From contig DHLV01000154.1 in the NCBI GenBank assembly GCA_002405445.1, forward strand, positions 1,791 through 19,401: DNA of 17,611 bases, given 5' to 3'. The notes under the pieces were generated by a model that was given only the letters and a program-made list of their open reading frames with translations, did not search any database and was not told the origin of the DNA. Positions 1-7,190 of this stretch are shown one piece after another (the first letter of the stretch is position 1; each line of letters opens with the position of its first letter). This stretch comes from Flammeovirgaceae bacterium UBA4659 (GTDB lineage Bacteria > Bacteroidota > Bacteroidia > Cytophagales > Cyclobacteriaceae). Position numbers and translations under genes: made by a program.

Positions 1-546
1 GGAATCTTGTTCTCCCACCCCGCAGACTTTACACCGGTGTGCACTACCGAGCTTGGTGCAGTAGCGAAGTTGCGAGCCGAGTTTGACAAAAGAAATACCA
101 AAGTGGTTGCACTGAGTGTTGATGGTATTGAATCTCACGCGCAATGGATTGGAGATATCAATGAAACGCAAAATACGGCAGTTAACTTCCCCATTATTGC
201 TGACCCCGAATTGAAAGTAGCTAACCTGTATGACATGGTCCACCCGCAGATCAGTGATAAGTTTACGGTTCGTTCGGTGTTTGTGGTGGGGCCGGATAAA
301 AAAGTGAAACTCATGATCACCTATCCAGCTTCTACCGGGCGCAACTTTGCCGAAATCTTACGAGTGGTTGACAGCCTGCAGCTGACTGCTGCCTACAGCG
401 TAGCTACACCCGCTAACTGGCAAAGCGGTGATGATGTTATCATCACCATGGCTGTAAAAGATGAAGATATTCCAAATCGATTCCCAAAAGGGCATACCAG
501 AGTAAGGCCTTACCTGCGCACAACACCCCAGCCTGATCTGAATTGA
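1..546 (+). CDS. Peroxiredoxin, Prx6 (1-Cys) type, 5'-truncated by window edge
   Basis: This is a thiol peroxidase that reduces hydrogen peroxide and organic hydroperoxides in the cytoplasm. The reading frame is open from base 1 and starts inside the protein, just before the active-site region LFSHPADFTPVCTTE; the peroxidatic cysteine is encoded at 40-42. The TTG at 7-9 is an internal Leu codon, not a start. The C-terminal part has the extension typical of the Prx6 group, with ATPANWQSGDDVII, FPKGHTRVRPYLR and a final TPQPDLN. Roughly 180 residues are visible of a family length of about 210-220, so only some 30-40 residues are missing. No second conserved resolving cysteine is seen, consistent with a 1-Cys mechanism. 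A strong terminator follows at once, so this is the last gene of its transcript. Confidence 0.95.
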   Translation, partial: GILFSHPADFTPVCTTELGAVAKLRAEFDKRNTKVVALSVDGIESHAQWIGDINETQNTAVNFPIIADPELKVANLYDMVHPQISDKFTVRSVFVVGPDKKVKLMITYPASTGRNFAEILRVVDSLQLTAAYSVATPANWQSGDDVIITMAVKDEDIPNRFPKGHTRVRPYLRTTPQPDLN

Positions 547-552
547 TTTCCG

Positions 553-578
553 GAACCGAGCAATCGGTTCTTTTTTTT
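553..578 (+). terminator. Rho-independent terminator of the peroxiredoxin gene
   Basis: A perfect 7-bp stem GAACCGA (553-559) / TCGGTTC (564-570) closes on the loop GCAA, a stable GNRA tetraloop, and is followed by eight T (571-578). It lies 6 bases after the stop codon. The T run overlaps the stop codon of the convergent Dabb gene. Confidence 0.9.
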
Positions 579-978
579 AAGCCAATATGTCCATCGAATC
601 GTACACCAACACTTTACTCCAGAGGTGCGCGTGGTTTTCTACAAAAGCTGCATGAACTGGGTCAACTTGATACTCATCATGGCCTTTAACATCATCAAAA
701 ATGGTGAGCAGTGAAACCTGATAGGACTGGTCAATTACATCTCTTGGTTCGGTGCGAGCGGGTGTGCCGACTCTGCAAGTGCGAAGAGACTTTATTTTCT
801 TCAATGAGCGCAACCCCGCAAGTAGTAGGTTCAAGTCTTCTTCAGAGTCAGGGTTTTTAAGCCAAAAGAAAACGTGGTGCACTAATTTCCGGTCTGTGCC
901 GGCTTTTGCATCTGCAAAAAACGCTAACCCCGAAGCCGCAGCCCCGGTTTTGATTAGAAATCTTCTACGAGAATTCAT
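577..978 (-). CDS. Dabb (stress-responsive alpha/beta-barrel) domain protein with Tat-type signal
   Basis: A 133-residue protein. The N-terminus MNSRRRFLIKTGAAASGLAFFADAKA carries a twin-arginine motif (SRRRFLIK) and a hydrophobic stretch ending in a possible AxA cleavage site, so export by the Tat system is predicted. The remainder is one Dabb ferredoxin-like domain beginning with LVHHVFFWLKNP and ending with a typical HAHLWSKVLVYDS segment. Dabb domains form dimeric barrels with varied roles, so the substrate is unknown. I chose the ATG at 978-976; a TTG two codons earlier (984) is possible but would overlap the preceding stop region. It lies 6 bases downstream of the TetR-family gene on the same strand, so the two are probably co-transcribed. 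A Tat signal on a Dabb protein is less usual than the cytoplasmic form. Confidence 0.85.
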   Translation of the reverse strand: MNSRRRFLIKTGAAASGLAFFADAKAGTDRKLVHHVFFWLKNPDSEEDLNLLLAGLRSLKKIKSLRTCRVGTPARTEPRDVIDQSYQVSLLTIFDDVKGHDEYQVDPVHAAFVENHAHLWSKVLVYDSMDILA

Positions 979-984
979 GATCAA

Positions 985-1701
985 CTAAGAATTAAAACTT
1001 TTATCAGGCATCACAGAAACAAATGGCCCGGTTTTACTTGAAAAAGCTAGATCAAGCAGAAACTGCATCATTTCATTTTCATCTTTGGTGGTACCAAAGT
1101 CCGTTAACGAAGGTAAATGATGCATGAAAAAATACTGGTAGTGCGACATTTCTATCAACGTGCTGCTGAGCGACCTGGCATATTTATAGTGAGGACTGTA
1201 AGATTTGATGATTTGCGCCAACTTGCCATTGAAGTCTTTATAGGGTTTGAAAAACTGTTTTTCATTGTCTTCATTAACATGGTGGGTAAGGTAAGTTTTA
1301 GATGCCTCTTTAATGACGATTCGGTGCAGTGCCAGCTTATCTACCTCCTCATCTGCGAAAATCATGTGTTCTTGCTTCAAAGTCAGCACCTTAAGTGCAA
1401 TCTCGATTTTCTTTTCAGAATCATCCACGTTATGGGTATGGAATTCCAACTGGTATTCCATCCAACGCCAATACCATTCGAAGAAGTAAAGCAGAAGCCT
1501 GTGTTTACTCTCAAAATATCGGTAAACACTCGATTCGTTGGTCCCGATGGATTTAGCAAGTTTTTTGAAGGTGAACTCCTCCAATCCCATCGCATCAATC
1601 ATTTTAGCTCCTGCTGAAAGGATTTTTCTACCAAGATCTGAAAGTTCAGGATTACGCAAGTAGAGCTTTTCATTCACTTTCACTTGAATTTCCCACGCCA
1701 T
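985..1701 (-). CDS. TetR/AcrR-family transcriptional regulator
   Basis: A 238-residue predicted DNA-binding regulator. The N-terminal TetR helix-turn-helix spans about residues 20-75 and includes the signature stretch FTFKKLAKSIGTNESSVYRYFESKHRLL (recognition helix around SSVYRYF). The C-terminal ligand/dimer domain is helical and aromatic-rich, with no family-level clue to a ligand. I chose the ATG at 1701 (MAWEIQVKVNEK) over an in-frame TTG at 1737, because the promoter-like element at 1726-1755 would place the transcription start near 1722, downstream of that TTG. The gene is transcribed divergently from icd across a 141-bp intergenic region and is followed by the Dabb gene after 6 bases. 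It may control itself, the Dabb gene and possibly icd-DUF6671-aceK; this is inference from arrangement only. Confidence 0.9.
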   Translation of the reverse strand: MAWEIQVKVNEKLYLRNPELSDLGRKILSAGAKMIDAMGLEEFTFKKLAKSIGTNESSVYRYFESKHRLLLYFFEWYWRWMEYQLEFHTHNVDDSEKKIEIALKVLTLKQEHMIFADEEVDKLALHRIVIKEASKTYLTHHVNEDNEKQFFKPYKDFNGKLAQIIKSYSPHYKYARSLSSTLIEMSHYQYFFMHHLPSLTDFGTTKDENEMMQFLLDLAFSSKTGPFVSVMPDKSFNS

Positions 1702-1725
1702 AGAGTACTTTTGATTTAGGTAATT

Positions 1726-1755
1726 CAAATGTAGCAACTACACCCTCAAAATCAA
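1726..1755 (-). promoter_or_regulatory. Predicted Bacteroidota-type promoter of the tetR-Dabb unit
   Basis: Read on the minus strand, TACATTTG (1733-1726) matches the Bacteroidota -7 consensus TANNTTTG exactly. TTG (1755-1753) lies 19 bases upstream, inside the usual 17-23 range. The predicted start near 1722 gives a leader of about 20 bases before the ATG at 1701. Confidence 0.6.
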
Positions 1756-1774
1756 CAGTTACATTCAACTATTC

Positions 1775-1806
1775 AAGTATTATTGTGTTTTGTTTAAGTA
1801 ATACTT
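1775..1806. promoter_or_regulatory. Inverted repeat between tetR and icd, possible operator
   Basis: AAGTATTA (1775-1782) and its exact reverse complement TAATACTT (1799-1806) are separated by 16 bases. The repeat lies between the two divergent promoters and spans the possible icd -33 element. TetR-family regulators commonly bind inverted repeats next to their own gene, so this is a candidate site. The region is AT-rich, so a chance match is possible. Confidence 0.35.
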
Positions 1807-1824
1807 TCAAAAAAATTACATTTG
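1789..1824 (+). promoter_or_regulatory. Predicted promoter of the icd-DUF6671-aceK operon
   Basis: TACATTTG (1817-1824) fits the Bacteroidota -7 consensus TANNTTTG exactly. TTTG (1789-1792) is the nearest -33-like element at 24 bases, slightly longer than usual. The predicted start near 1828 would leave a leader of about 15 bases with no Shine-Dalgarno sequence. The same 8-mer serves as the -7 box of the divergent tetR promoter. Confidence 0.5.
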
Positions 1825-1842
1825 TGAATTAAATTCATAAAA

Positions 1843-3300
1843 ATGGCTGAAAAAAGATCTATTACCGTGGCCTATGGCGATGGCATAGGCCCTGAAATCA
1901 TGGAAGCAACCCTTTCGGTTTTGCAGGCAGCTGGCGCACAAATTAATATTGAGAAGATCGACATCGGAGAAAAGGTATACGAACAGGGTCATACATCGGG
2001 TATTGCTCCTGAGTCTTGGGATTCGTTGCGCAGAACGAAGGTCTTTTTAAAAGCCCCCATCACCACACCCCAGGGTGGCGGATTTAAGAGTTTGAATGTG
2101 ACAACCCGAAAAACGTTGGGCTTGTATGCCAACGTACGCCCGTGCATTTCGTATCACCCTTACGTTGCCACCAAACATCCGGTAATGGATGTGGTAATTA
2201 TCCGTGAAAACGAAGAGGATTTGTATGCAGGCATTGAGCATCAACAAACGGACGAGGTAACGCAATGCTTAAAGTTGATCACACGACCCGGGTGTGAAAA
2301 AATTACGCGGTTTGCATTTGAATATGCACGCGCCTACAACCGAAAGAAAATTACGTGCTTCACCAAAGACAACATCATGAAGTTGACCGATGGGTTGTTC
2401 CACAAAGTCTTTGATGAAATCGGTGCAGAGTACCCGGACATTGAAAAGGAACATTGGATTGTGGATATCGGGGCGGCCAAGTTGGCCGATTCGCCCGAAG
2501 CTTTTGACATGATTTTGATGCCGAACTTATATGGTGATATTCTTTCTGATGTAGCAGCACAGATCACCGGCTCGGTTGGGTTGGGCGGCTCGGCCAACAT
2601 TGGTGAAGACTATGCCATGTTTGAAGCGATACACGGATCTGCTCCTCGCAGAGCAGGGCAAAATATGGCCAATCCTTCGGGCTTACTGTTGGGTGCTGTG
2701 CAAATGATGGTGTACATCGGGCAACCAGAGGTGGCCGAGAAAGTTCACAATGCCTGGTTGAAGACCTTGGAAGATGGTGTTCATACCTACGACTTGTTCA
2801 AAGAGGGGACTAGTAAAGAAAAAGTTGGAACCAAAGAATTTGCGCAGGCCATCATCAAGCGCTTGGGCAGCACGCCCGAAAAGTTGAAGGCTGTAAAATA
2901 TGCCAGCGGAGAGGCGAAGAAAATTCAAGGTAGTTTCAAACCAACTGTGCCCGCCAAAAAGGATTTGGTTGGTGTAGACGTATTTTTGCATTGGAATGGA
3001 ACCAATCGAAATCCCAATGAGTTGGGGAGTATTTTAGACGGCTTGAAGTCCAACAGTTTCGAGTTGGTTCTCATCACCAACCGTGGGGTGAAGGTGTACC
3101 CCGATGGCGCACCGGAAACGTTCTGCACAGACCATTGGCGCTGTCGCTTCACCTCAAAGAAGATGGACCAGCCCGGTAGCTACGCAGATGTCATTAACAT
3201 CGTAACGCAGGTAAATGCGAAGGGCTTGGATATCATCAAAACAGAAAACCTGTGCCGGTTTGATGGCAAGCTGGCCTTCTCACTTGGTCAGGGCCAATAA
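1843..3300 (+). CDS. icd: Isocitrate dehydrogenase, probably NADP-dependent, Thermus/Rickettsia-type with C-terminal extension
   Basis: It catalyses oxidative decarboxylation of isocitrate to 2-oxoglutarate in the TCA cycle. The N-terminal part (about 1-340) is the IDH/IPMDH fold: GDGIGPEIM at 12-20, substrate loop SLNVTTR at 83-89, R99, R121, Y128 in ENEEDLYAGIE, K175, and metal ligands D232 and D236 in NLYGDILSD. Residues about 370-485 form the extra C-terminal domain seen in the 480-500-residue Thermus/Rickettsia group and absent from the 416-residue E. coli enzyme. S83 aligns with E. coli Ser113, the residue phosphorylated by AceK, and aceK is two genes downstream. At the cofactor-selecting site the sequence reads HGSAPRRAG: R269-R270 replace the Asp-Ile typical of NAD enzymes, which favours NADP but is not the usual Lys-Tyr. 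The stop codon directly abuts the next start codon. Confidence 0.96.
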   Translation: MAEKRSITVAYGDGIGPEIMEATLSVLQAAGAQINIEKIDIGEKVYEQGHTSGIAPESWDSLRRTKVFLKAPITTPQGGGFKSLNVTTRKTLGLYANVRPCISYHPYVATKHPVMDVVIIRENEEDLYAGIEHQQTDEVTQCLKLITRPGCEKITRFAFEYARAYNRKKITCFTKDNIMKLTDGLFHKVFDEIGAEYPDIEKEHWIVDIGAAKLADSPEAFDMILMPNLYGDILSDVAAQITGSVGLGGSANIGEDYAMFEAIHGSAPRRAGQNMANPSGLLLGAVQMMVYIGQPEVAEKVHNAWLKTLEDGVHTYDLFKEGTSKEKVGTKEFAQAIIKRLGSTPEKLKAVKYASGEAKKIQGSFKPTVPAKKDLVGVDVFLHWNGTNRNPNELGSILDGLKSNSFELVLITNRGVKVYPDGAPETFCTDHWRCRFTSKKMDQPGSYADVINIVTQVNAKGLDIIKTENLCRFDGKLAFSLGQGQ

Positions 3301-4206
3301 ATGCCAGACACAAACACAGCAACGGTGGCGGGTATGGTTGCACCCCTCGGCAAACCGAGTGGTATTTTTTCCAATGTCAGATCATTTTTTGAGGGACGTA
3401 ATCTGGTCATCGCAACCAAGCATCAAAAAGAATCTGTGGTGGCACCACTATTTGCAAATGAATTTGGTGTACACACAATGGTGCCGCCTCATTTCGATAC
3501 CGATCAATTTGGCACTTTCTCCGGAGAGATTGAGCGCAACGCCAGCGCAATTGAAACCATTCGGCTGAAAATCAACAAGGCTCTTGAAATCACAGGCGAA
3601 TCGCTTGGTATTGCAAGTGAGGGGTCGTTTGGTCCACATCCACAAGTTGGGTTTATCCCTGCCGGAGAAGAAATTGTAATGCTGATCGATCGGTTGAACA
3701 ACATCGAAATTTCCGCTTCGAAGATATCGATGTCCACCAATTATGCTCAACAACAATGTACTTTGTGGGATGAAGTCCGCAAGTTTGCAACACATGCCGG
3801 TTTTCCCACGCATGGTCTGATTTTGAGGAGTGAGAGGGCGGTGCTCAAAGGCATCACAGATTGGGCTGACCTGGAAAAAGGTTATCACCAGACGAAGCAA
3901 GAGTTTGCTCCGATTTTGGTAGAAACCGACATGCGTGCCATGTACAACCCTACACGGATGAAAGCCATTCAGAAAGCAACAGAATTGCTGATTGAAAAAA
4001 TCAAATCAGTGTGTCCGGCTTGTGGGTTTCCCGGATTTTCAATAGCCAACCGAGTTTCAGGCTTGCCTTGCAATGGTTGTGGGCGGCCCTCAGCATTTTC
4101 GCTGAAACACGTGTACCAATGCCGGTATTGCAACCATCAAGAGGAAAAAATCTTCCCGGAAGGTTCCGCCAGTGATCCCATGTACTGCGACCACTGCAAT
4201 CCATAA
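3301..4206 (+). CDS. DUF6671 family protein with two C-terminal Cys4 zinc ribbons, function unknown
   Basis: A 301-residue soluble protein with no signal peptide or membrane segment. I recognise it as DUF6671, a family without known function. The core (about 35-230) has polar motifs that look like active-site or ligand-binding stretches: ATKHQKE (38-44), VPPHFDTDQFGTFSGEI (61-77), ASEGSFGPHP (105-114) and MLIDR. The C-terminus carries four CxxC knuckles, C238/C241, C257/C260, C274/C277 and C296/C299, enough for two zinc ribbons. The ATG follows the icd TAA with no spacing (TAAATG), which predicts translational coupling, and aceK starts 5 bases after its own stop. Its position between a dehydrogenase and that enzyme's kinase/phosphatase suggests a role in isocitrate/glyoxylate flux control or in IDH handling, but nothing in the sequence proves this. 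Confidence 0.85.
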   Translation: MPDTNTATVAGMVAPLGKPSGIFSNVRSFFEGRNLVIATKHQKESVVAPLFANEFGVHTMVPPHFDTDQFGTFSGEIERNASAIETIRLKINKALEITGESLGIASEGSFGPHPQVGFIPAGEEIVMLIDRLNNIEISASKISMSTNYAQQQCTLWDEVRKFATHAGFPTHGLILRSERAVLKGITDWADLEKGYHQTKQEFAPILVETDMRAMYNPTRMKAIQKATELLIEKIKSVCPACGFPGFSIANRVSGLPCNGCGRPSAFSLKHVYQCRYCNHQEEKIFPEGSASDPMYCDHCNP

Positions 4207-4211
4207 TAGTG

Positions 4212-5858
4212 ATGGAACCTGTTTTAGCCGCCCAGTTTATTCAGCATCGCTACAAGCAGTTTTTCGATACTTTTGATCAACTGACCGCACAGGCAAAAAT
4301 TCGGTTTAAGCAATGCCAATGGATTGAACAGCGCGAGGCAATGCGCAGGCGTATTTTACTGCACGATCAATTCATCGAACAGATCGCTTTGGAGCTGAGC
4401 GCGCAGACAAAGTTATCCGAAAGCAATGTGAGTTGGTGGCGTAAAACGGGCGAGGTATTCGATAGCGCCACCGGTAAAAATGCCATCGCCCAAAGTTTTT
4501 TCGACTCGGTCGGCAGGATATACTTTAAAGGTGATTTAGCTTTCACTCTTTTTGATCCGCAGCGTAAAGCTGAAATCAAAAAATTGAATTTAACAGATTA
4601 CCACTATCAAAACGGCTGTCAGTTTGTACTCCAAGGTTTACAGGATATCGAATTTACCGTTCGCAACGCAGAAGAAAAGGCGAAGCGAATCGATGAAAAA
4701 TTAAAAAGTATTGCACATGAGCATGGACATGCGATCATGTATCAGCATTTATTTTATCGCAACAAGCATGCCTATTGGCTGGGCTTTTTTGCATCTGCAG
4801 ATCCACCCGTTCCGCTATGTTTTGCATTTTCCAATTCCCCTGATGGAATTGAACTGAATGCTTTGCTTACCAACGAGGAAGAAATCATGAATGTATTTGC
4901 CTTTAGCCGATCTTATTTTTTGGTAGAAACTGCCCACGCTGATGCGTTGGTCGAACTATTGTCGTTGCTGATGCCCAATAAACCCAAGGCACAGTTGTTC
5001 ATGAATCTAGGATATCAGGAACACGGCAAAGAATTGGTGGTGCACCAACTCCACCAACACTTGCAACAAAACAGAACACAGTTTATAGTGGCTCCCGGCA
5101 TACCTGGCATGGTGATGATGGTGTTTACGTTGCCAGACTACGACCTTGTATTCAAGTTGATACGCGACAATTTTCGACCACCTAAGTTTGTAAGCCGTGA
5201 GGAAGTGATTGAAAGGTATCGTTTTATTGCTATGCACGACCGTGTCGGTCGATTGGCCGATGCGCAGCGTTTCGAATACATGGGTCTGCCGATTGCCTAT
5301 TTTGAAAAGGACCTGCTCGATTACTTGCTGCGGGAGTGCTCACATAGCGTATCGGTGCGCAATGGCATGGTTTGTTTTCAAGACATATACATCGAACGCA
5401 AAATGGTGCCACTGAATTTGTACCTCGATACCAAACGGCCATCGCATGAAAATGATCATGCTGTGATTGACTTTGGAAATGCCATTCGCGAAATGGCTCT
5501 CAGTAATATTTTCCCGGGTGATTTACTGATCAAGAATTTTGGCGTGACAAATGAAGGGCGTGTGGTGTTTTATGATTATGACGAAATCGTGCCGTTGGCC
5601 AATTGCCAATTCAAAGACATGCCAACAGCGCGCAACGATGATGAAGAGATGAGTGCAGAGCCTTGGTTTGCAGTGAGTGAAAATGACATATTCCCGCAAG
5701 AGTTGGTGAAGTTTCTATTGCCAGAAGGAGAGTGGCGTGATCTGTTTGCGCAACATCACCAGCCTTTGTACACCGCTACTTTTTGGAATGACCTGAAAGA
5801 CCTTCACCAACGCGGTGAACTAGTGGATATACAACCCTACAAAGAGAATTTGCAATAG
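4212..5858 (+). CDS. aceK: Isocitrate dehydrogenase kinase/phosphatase
   Basis: AceK is a bifunctional enzyme that phosphorylates and inactivates isocitrate dehydrogenase and also dephosphorylates it, steering isocitrate to the glyoxylate shunt. At 548 residues it is near the E. coli length (578). The N-terminal regulatory half ends before the kinase-like half. Numbered from the GTG at 4209, key motifs are APGIPGMVMMVFTLP (ATP loop, 295-309), K316, HDRVGRLADAQ with D351 (equivalent of E. coli D371, important for phosphatase activity as I recall), GDLLIKN with D438 and N443 (catalytic loop), and D456 in FYDYDE. The D-to-N and D-to-D spacings (5 and 18) match the E. coli enzyme. I prefer the ATG at 4212, 5 bases after the previous stop; the adjacent GTG (4209) adds one residue. 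No aceA or aceB is in the window. AceK is best known from Proteobacteria, so acquisition by transfer is possible. Confidence 0.96.
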   Translation: MEPVLAAQFIQHRYKQFFDTFDQLTAQAKIRFKQCQWIEQREAMRRRILLHDQFIEQIALELSAQTKLSESNVSWWRKTGEVFDSATGKNAIAQSFFDSVGRIYFKGDLAFTLFDPQRKAEIKKLNLTDYHYQNGCQFVLQGLQDIEFTVRNAEEKAKRIDEKLKSIAHEHGHAIMYQHLFYRNKHAYWLGFFASADPPVPLCFAFSNSPDGIELNALLTNEEEIMNVFAFSRSYFLVETAHADALVELLSLLMPNKPKAQLFMNLGYQEHGKELVVHQLHQHLQQNRTQFIVAPGIPGMVMMVFTLPDYDLVFKLIRDNFRPPKFVSREEVIERYRFIAMHDRVGRLADAQRFEYMGLPIAYFEKDLLDYLLRECSHSVSVRNGMVCFQDIYIERKMVPLNLYLDTKRPSHENDHAVIDFGNAIREMALSNIFPGDLLIKNFGVTNEGRVVFYDYDEIVPLANCQFKDMPTARNDDEEMSAEPWFAVSENDIFPQELVKFLLPEGEWRDLFAQHHQPLYTATFWNDLKDLHQRGELVDIQPYKENLQ

Positions 5859-5888
5859 TGCTTGAATTCCTTCAAAAGCATTATTTTA
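5859..5888 (+). terminator. Weak putative terminator after aceK
   Basis: Directly after the aceK stop, TTGAA (5862-5866) pairs with TTCAA (5871-5875) around a TTCC loop, and TGC (5859-5861) can pair with GCA (5878-5880) past a two-base bulge. The T-rich TTATTTTA follows. The stem is AT-rich and the T tract interrupted, so termination may be partial. Confidence 0.3.
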
Positions 5889-5898
5889 GCGTCATCAT

Positions 5899-5973
5899 CG
5901 GGGTGTAGCACAGCCCGGCTAGTGCGCTACGTTCGGGACGTAGAGGTCGGAGGTTCGAATCCTCTCACCCCGA
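5899..5973 (+). tRNA. tRNA-Pro (anticodon CGG)
   Basis: A complete 75-base cloverleaf without an encoded CCA. The acceptor stem is CGGGGTG (5899-5905) with CACCCCG (5966-5972) and discriminator A5973. The anticodon stem CTACG/CGTAG encloses the loop TTCGGGA, with anticodon CGG at 5934-5936 reading CCG codons. The T arm is GGAGG-TTCGAAT-CCTCT. It lies in the 148-bp space between aceK and the convergent btuF-like gene. No integrase or repeated 3' end is seen nearby, so there is no sign of use as an attachment site. Confidence 0.97.
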
Positions 5974-6006
5974 CTTTCACTTTTTGGTGAACGTGCGGTC
6001 TGTTTC

Positions 6007-7167
6007 TCAATTTAACCTTTGATAGAAAAATAAATGATGGTTTGGTAAGGCTTCAGGATGTGCGATCTTAACCAAATCTTTCAATACCAAGTCTGGCCGC
6101 AAGTACCCAAGCTCAAGAAATTCACTTCCCCCTTTTGCCCCGTGGCGGGCATCGTAGCTGTACACGTTGCCTTTTTGGAATGGCGCAAACAGCGCATATC
6201 GGTCTTCGGCCGCGCGTAGGTCTTGCATGCTTTTGAAGGCTGCTACCCCAATCCACAAGTCAGCATTCTTTGCTTTTGTGTACACGGTTTCAAAGCTTAA
6301 CTGCAAAAACCCATGAGATGAATCTGCAGCCCACAGGTAACTGCAACCTGCATCGCGTAAGATTCTAGAAGCATAGTTTTCACCACCTGGCAGGAACCAG
6401 CCATCACCATATAATACGCCACACAACACAGTTGGCTTTTCCATAGCTTCACTTGCGAGTTGCGCGGTTTGTAAATACTGTTTTTCAATGGAGTTAAAAA
6501 CGGAGTCGGCCTGCCGTTCTTTACCAAAAAACAGCGCCATAAATTTGATCCACTCGGCACGGCCCAGCGGGTGCCGCTCTAGGTATTCTGCATTGATCAC
6601 CACCGGAATGTTTAGCTCTTGGATTTTTTTCAGTTGTCCTAAATCGCTGCCCATGGTGTAGCCCATCACCAAATCAGGCCGAAGTGTTACCAGCGCTTCT
6701 AAGTCCATTCCCTTGTCGATGCCTAGGTCTTTGACCAAACCAGCATCGACTCTCTTTCTCATTTTTTCTGAGCTGATGTAATCGGTAGTTGGGAAACCAA
6801 TTAGGCTCTGTGTCTGATCGATGTAATCCAGCAGCGGTATGTGCGTTGTGGAGGTGCACACAATCCGTTCGATGGGTATGTAGACGACTTGAGTGTTGGC
6901 ATCATGTGCAGGAGCTGTTTTTCCTTTCGGTACCAACAGATAGCTGTAGCCAGAAGTCGCATTTTGATACGGGTAATTGACTTTTACCAGTGTATTTTCT
7001 CCAACCGTTTCGACTGAGAAACCTTTTGCATACCTCGTGTAACCAAACTGTGATTGAGCGGTTTTCTCTTTTGCGGGTTGACAGCCCATAGATGTCGCAA
7101 TGATGAAAGCAACGAGGCTAGCACTGTGCCACCAACCTTGAATCTTAAATCTTGAGTATGTAATCAT
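6007..7167 (-). CDS. ABC transporter substrate-binding lipoprotein, BtuF-like (probable cobalamin)
   Basis: A 386-residue helical-backbone (BtuF/FhuD-type) periplasmic binding protein. The N-terminus has a hydrophobic segment ASLVAFIIATSMGC with a lipobox-like end (Cys29), so it is probably a lipoprotein. Two lobes are joined by a long helix: lobe one has RIVCTSTTHIPLLDYI and the segment LVTLRPDLVMGYT typical of the family; lobe two has VLCGVLYGDGWFLPGGENYASRILRDAG and a C-terminal LRPDLVLKDLVKI. The ligand cannot be read from sequence, but it is transcribed divergently from a cobalamin-riboswitch-controlled receptor gene, which favours vitamin B12 over a siderophore. The riboswitch is on the opposite strand and cannot directly control this gene's mRNA. 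No permease (BtuC) or ATPase (BtuD) is in the window. Confidence 0.88.
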   Translation of the reverse strand: MITYSRFKIQGWWHSASLVAFIIATSMGCQPAKEKTAQSQFGYTRYAKGFSVETVGENTLVKVNYPYQNATSGYSYLLVPKGKTAPAHDANTQVVYIPIERIVCTSTTHIPLLDYIDQTQSLIGFPTTDYISSEKMRKRVDAGLVKDLGIDKGMDLEALVTLRPDLVMGYTMGSDLGQLKKIQELNIPVVINAEYLERHPLGRAEWIKFMALFFGKERQADSVFNSIEKQYLQTAQLASEAMEKPTVLCGVLYGDGWFLPGGENYASRILRDAGCSYLWAADSSHGFLQLSFETVYTKAKNADLWIGVAAFKSMQDLRAAEDRYALFAPFQKGNVYSYDARHGAKGGSEFLELGYLRPDLVLKDLVKIAHPEALPNHHLFFYQRLN

Positions 7168-7190
7168 CCTACAAGTTTAGAAAAATAGTT

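Noticed and set aside
7..9. TTG as the start of the peroxiredoxin
   Set aside because: The codon falls within the conserved family core just before the active site and the frame is open to the window edge; it is an internal Leu.
1702..1737. TTG at 1737 as the TetR start
   Set aside because: It would lie upstream of the predicted transcription start, and the ATG at 1701 gives a normal family N-terminus.
3448..3900. A 150-codon minus-strand open frame within DUF6671
   Set aside because: Antisense to a well-formed coding region with no recognisable motifs.
5899..5973. tRNA-Pro as an integration site of a mobile element
   Set aside because: No integrase, no repeated tRNA 3' end and no foreign-looking genes on either side.
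5973..5993. Hairpin TTCAC-TTTTTG-GTGAA just after the tRNA
   Set aside because: Short 5-bp stem, no T run after it on the plus strand; possibly a 3'-processing context but not a supportable terminator.
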